A stretch of DNA of 64,000 nucleotides. Source: Paenibacillus sedimenti. GTDB taxonomy: Bacteria > Bacillota > Bacilli > Paenibacillales > NBRC-103111. Under the pieces are notes generated by a model. That model was not told where the DNA came from. It searched no databases and saw nothing but the letters and a program-made list of their open reading frames with translations. Below are positions 62,193 to 64,000 of the stretch, in pieces; the stretch's first letter is position 1, and every line of letters begins with the position of its first letter. Made by a program: the position numbers and the translations under genes. The stretch lies in the NCBI RefSeq assembly GCF_014534655.1, contig NZ_JACVVD010000001.1, positions 434,001-498,000 on the forward strand. The letters are read 5' to 3'.

Positions 62193-63017
62193 ATGAAAAC
62201 AAACAAATCCGTTCGGGGGCTCCAGTACGTTGCGGCGTACTTGGGAGCTCTGGTCAGTTTGTATCCGATCTTTCTGATGCTGACCTCCTCCTTAAAGACG
62301 AATATACAGATTTTGAAAAATCCGATGTCGCTGCCGACCTCATTGTCGTTCACGGCTTATAACAAACTGATCCATCAAATTCCGTTCGGGACGTATTTTT
62401 GGAACAGTCTCGCAGTCAGCGTCGTTTCCGTCGCGCTGATTCTGCTGTTTGCCGTCTTGGCGTCGTTTTATATCGCCAGATATCCGTTCCGTTGGAACGG
62501 CGCGCTATTCTTCTTTTTTCTCCTGGGCATGATGATTCCCATCAAGCTTGGGATTGTACCCCTATTCCTTTTGATGAAGCAGCTTGCCATGTTGAACAGC
62601 ATGTGGTCGCTGGTTAGCGTGTATACGGCGATCGGTTTGCCTCTGGCGGTGCTGATCTTAACCGGTTTCTTCCGGACGCTGCCGAAGGAGCTGGAGGAAG
62701 CGGCGCGAATCGATGGAGCCTCGGATTTCGGTGTGATGTGGCACGTGCTGATGCCGCTTATCCGTCCGGCGCTCGGGACGGTTATGATTATGAATTTCAT
62801 TACGGCGTGGAACGATTTCTTCTTCCCGCTTATCTTTATCCAAGACGATTTGAAAAAGACGATACCCGTCGGGATGTTATCGCTGTTCGGGCAATACTCC
62901 ACGGATTTGAGCATGCTGTTCGCGGGATTAACGCTGGCATCCGTGCCGATGATCGTCATGTTTTTCCTGGCGTCGAAACAATTCATGGAAGGCATGACGG
63001 CGGGAGCGGTGAAGTAG
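62193..63017 (+). CDS. Sugar ABC transporter permease, MalG/UgpE type
   Basis: A 274-residue six-helix permease with the EAA loop EEAARIDGASDFGVMWHVLM and the C-terminus QFMEGMTAGAVK typical of the family. ATG 62193 has GGTGG nearby. It is the last gene of the RpiR operon; no clear terminator was seen in the 80 bases before the next gene. Confidence 0.92.
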   Translation: MKTNKSVRGLQYVAAYLGALVSLYPIFLMLTSSLKTNIQILKNPMSLPTSLSFTAYNKLIHQIPFGTYFWNSLAVSVVSVALILLFAVLASFYIARYPFRWNGALFFFFLLGMMIPIKLGIVPLFLLMKQLAMLNSMWSLVSVYTAIGLPLAVLILTGFFRTLPKELEEAARIDGASDFGVMWHVLMPLIRPALGTVMIMNFITAWNDFFFPLIFIQDDLKKTIPVGMLSLFGQYSTDLSMLFAGLTLASVPMIVMFFLASKQFMEGMTAGAVK

Positions 63018-63098
63018 CATGATTGAAAATGCGGAACAAGAATAATATGACTTTATCAAGGGTACCCTAATGGAAATCATTAACAGGAGGCTGTACCC

Positions 63099-64000
63099 TT
63101 GTATCATTTGTATACGCATAATGATCTGGATGGAGTAGGTTGCGGTATCGTAGCCAGATTGGCATTTGGTGAAAAGGTAGAAATCCGGTACAATTCGGTC
63201 GGAGGGTTAAATCTGCAAGTCAAACGTTTTTTGGAAAAATCAAGAAAAAAGAACGATTTGTTTATTACCGATTTATCCGTAGATGAAGCGAATGAACAAG
63301 GACTTAACGAGTTTGTGAAATCGGGCGGAAAAGTAAAGCTTATCGATCATCATAAAACCTCTCTCCATATGGGCAAATATCCATGGAGCTTGGTTCAGGT
63401 CGTATATGAAAATGGAAAGCTCGCTTCGGCAACCTCTCTATTTTATGAGTATTTAATCCAAAACGGTTTATTGAAGCCCGAGAAGGCGACAGATGAATTT
63501 GTCGAGCTGGTCCGGCAATACGATACTTGGGAATGGGATCAGAACGATAACATACAGGCCAAGCGGTTAAACGATCTCTTTTATCTGGTTTCCATTGAAG
63601 AATTTGAGGAAAAGATGGTATCGCGCCTCAGACAAAGCGAGCATTTTGCGTTCGATGAATTCGAAGAAAAAATTTTGGATATGGAAGAAGACAAAATCGA
63701 ACGCTATTTGCGTAGAAAAAAGAGAGAGATCATTCAATCGAGCATTCGCGATCATATTGTAGGCATCGTTCATGCAGAATCGTATCATTCTGAACTCGGT
63801 AATGATCTAGGCAAAGAAAACCCTCACCTGGATTATGTTGCCATCATGAATATGGGTGGTAAAAAGATGAGCTTTCGAACGATTCACGATCATATCGACG
63901 TTTCCGAAATAGCGGGTTTTTACGGTGGAGGAGGCCATGCGAAAGCTGCCGGCTGCTCACTGACGGAGGAAGCCTATCAATTATATGTAGCGAAGCCGTT
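63099..64000 (+). CDS. nrnB: DHH-family phosphoesterase, NrnB/YngD-like (3' end cut by window)
   Basis: The frame starts at TTG 63099 behind AGGAGG (8-base spacing) and stays open to the window end (300 codons). The product starts YHLYTHNDLDGVGCGIVAR (DHH metal motif as NDLDG), has LIDHHKT (DHHK motif) in the middle and YGGGGHAKAAG (DHHA1 GGGH motif) near the cut. This matches the nanoRNase/3',5'-phosphoesterase family that degrades short RNAs and pApA-type dinucleotides. The start of B. subtilis YngD/NrnB looks very similar from memory, hence the symbol. It is unrelated in function to the sugar operon upstream. Confidence 0.8.
   Translation, partial: MYHLYTHNDLDGVGCGIVARLAFGEKVEIRYNSVGGLNLQVKRFLEKSRKKNDLFITDLSVDEANEQGLNEFVKSGGKVKLIDHHKTSLHMGKYPWSLVQVVYENGKLASATSLFYEYLIQNGLLKPEKATDEFVELVRQYDTWEWDQNDNIQAKRLNDLFYLVSIEEFEEKMVSRLRQSEHFAFDEFEEKILDMEEDKIERYLRRKKREIIQSSIRDHIVGIVHAESYHSELGNDLGKENPHLDYVAIMNMGGKKMSFRTIHDHIDVSEIAGFYGGGGHAKAAGCSLTEEAYQLYVAKP

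Noticed and set aside
1..64000. CRISPR arrays, tRNA/rRNA genes, prophage and intact insertion sequences
   Set aside because: No regularly spaced repeats, cloverleaf-like or ribosomal sequences, transposases or phage structural genes were found on reading both strands.

Overview
The window looks like the chromosome of a Paenibacillus-type firmicute. The evidence is familial: three YesM/YesN-type two-component pairs beside carbohydrate ABC transporters, lipoprotein solute-binding proteins without linked ATPase genes, an S-layer-homology (SLH) anchor, CcpA-type cre sites, strong AGGAGG-like ribosome binding sites and frequent GTG/TTG starts. No rRNA, tRNA, CRISPR array or intact insertion sequence was seen.

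Layout. (1) 0-11.4 kb: glycan-use locus with a GH43 and a GH2 enzyme, a YesMN pair, a cre-controlled ABC importer and an FAD oxidoreductase. (2) 11.6-14.9 kb: large secreted DUF2961/GH172 protein. (3) 15-19 kb: cassette of a two-gene (split) rifampin-phosphotransferase-like enzyme plus an MFS exporter, bracketed by direct hairpin repeats. (4) 19.3-21.7 kb: membrane GGDEF-EAL protein. (5) 21.8-29.6 kb: second YesMN pair, LplABC-type importer and an exonuclease/phosphatase-fold protein. (6) 29.6-31 kb: a decayed second copy of the cassette of region 3, collapsed by internal deletions into one chimeric ORF. (7) 31-42.3 kb: third YesMN pair, its kinase broken by one in-frame stop, divergent from a seven-gene sugar-acid operon (two mannonate-dehydratase-like enzymes, ABC importer, DapA-type aldolase, GarR-type reductase), followed by an MFS gene with its own promoter. 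(8) 42.4-44.9 kb: small unknown gene, a 5'-truncated nucleotidyltransferase and a MocR regulator. (9) 45.3-54 kb: three-gene cohesin/dockerin/SLH operon. (10) 54.4-57.7 kb: ArsR-MFS pair and hflX with a predicted antibiotic-sensing attenuator leader. (11) 57.8-63 kb: RpiR/MurR regulator, serine hydrolase and fourth ABC importer. (12) 63.1 kb to the edge: NrnB-like DHH phosphoesterase, cut by the window end.

How it fits together. Most of the window is a set of carbon-scavenging modules, each with a sensor, an importer and enzymes, several carrying a cre element for glucose repression. Between them lie genes that look defensive against antibiotics: RPH-like enzyme, several MFS pumps, an aminoglycoside-nucleotidyltransferase-like remnant, and hflX.

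The two most unusual systems are these. (a) In the 45-54 kb operon, two secreted multidomain proteins each end in a cohesin-like domain followed by a dockerin, and the third protein is a cohesin with three SLH repeats; this could build a self-assembling wall-anchored complex carrying wall-active rather than cellulolytic enzymes. (b) The hflX leader has a 12-codon peptide with an Arg-X-Arg motif, a nested RNA fold, an antiterminator-like segment and an intrinsic terminator. All calls are from reading the sequence and family knowledge; no database search was run.
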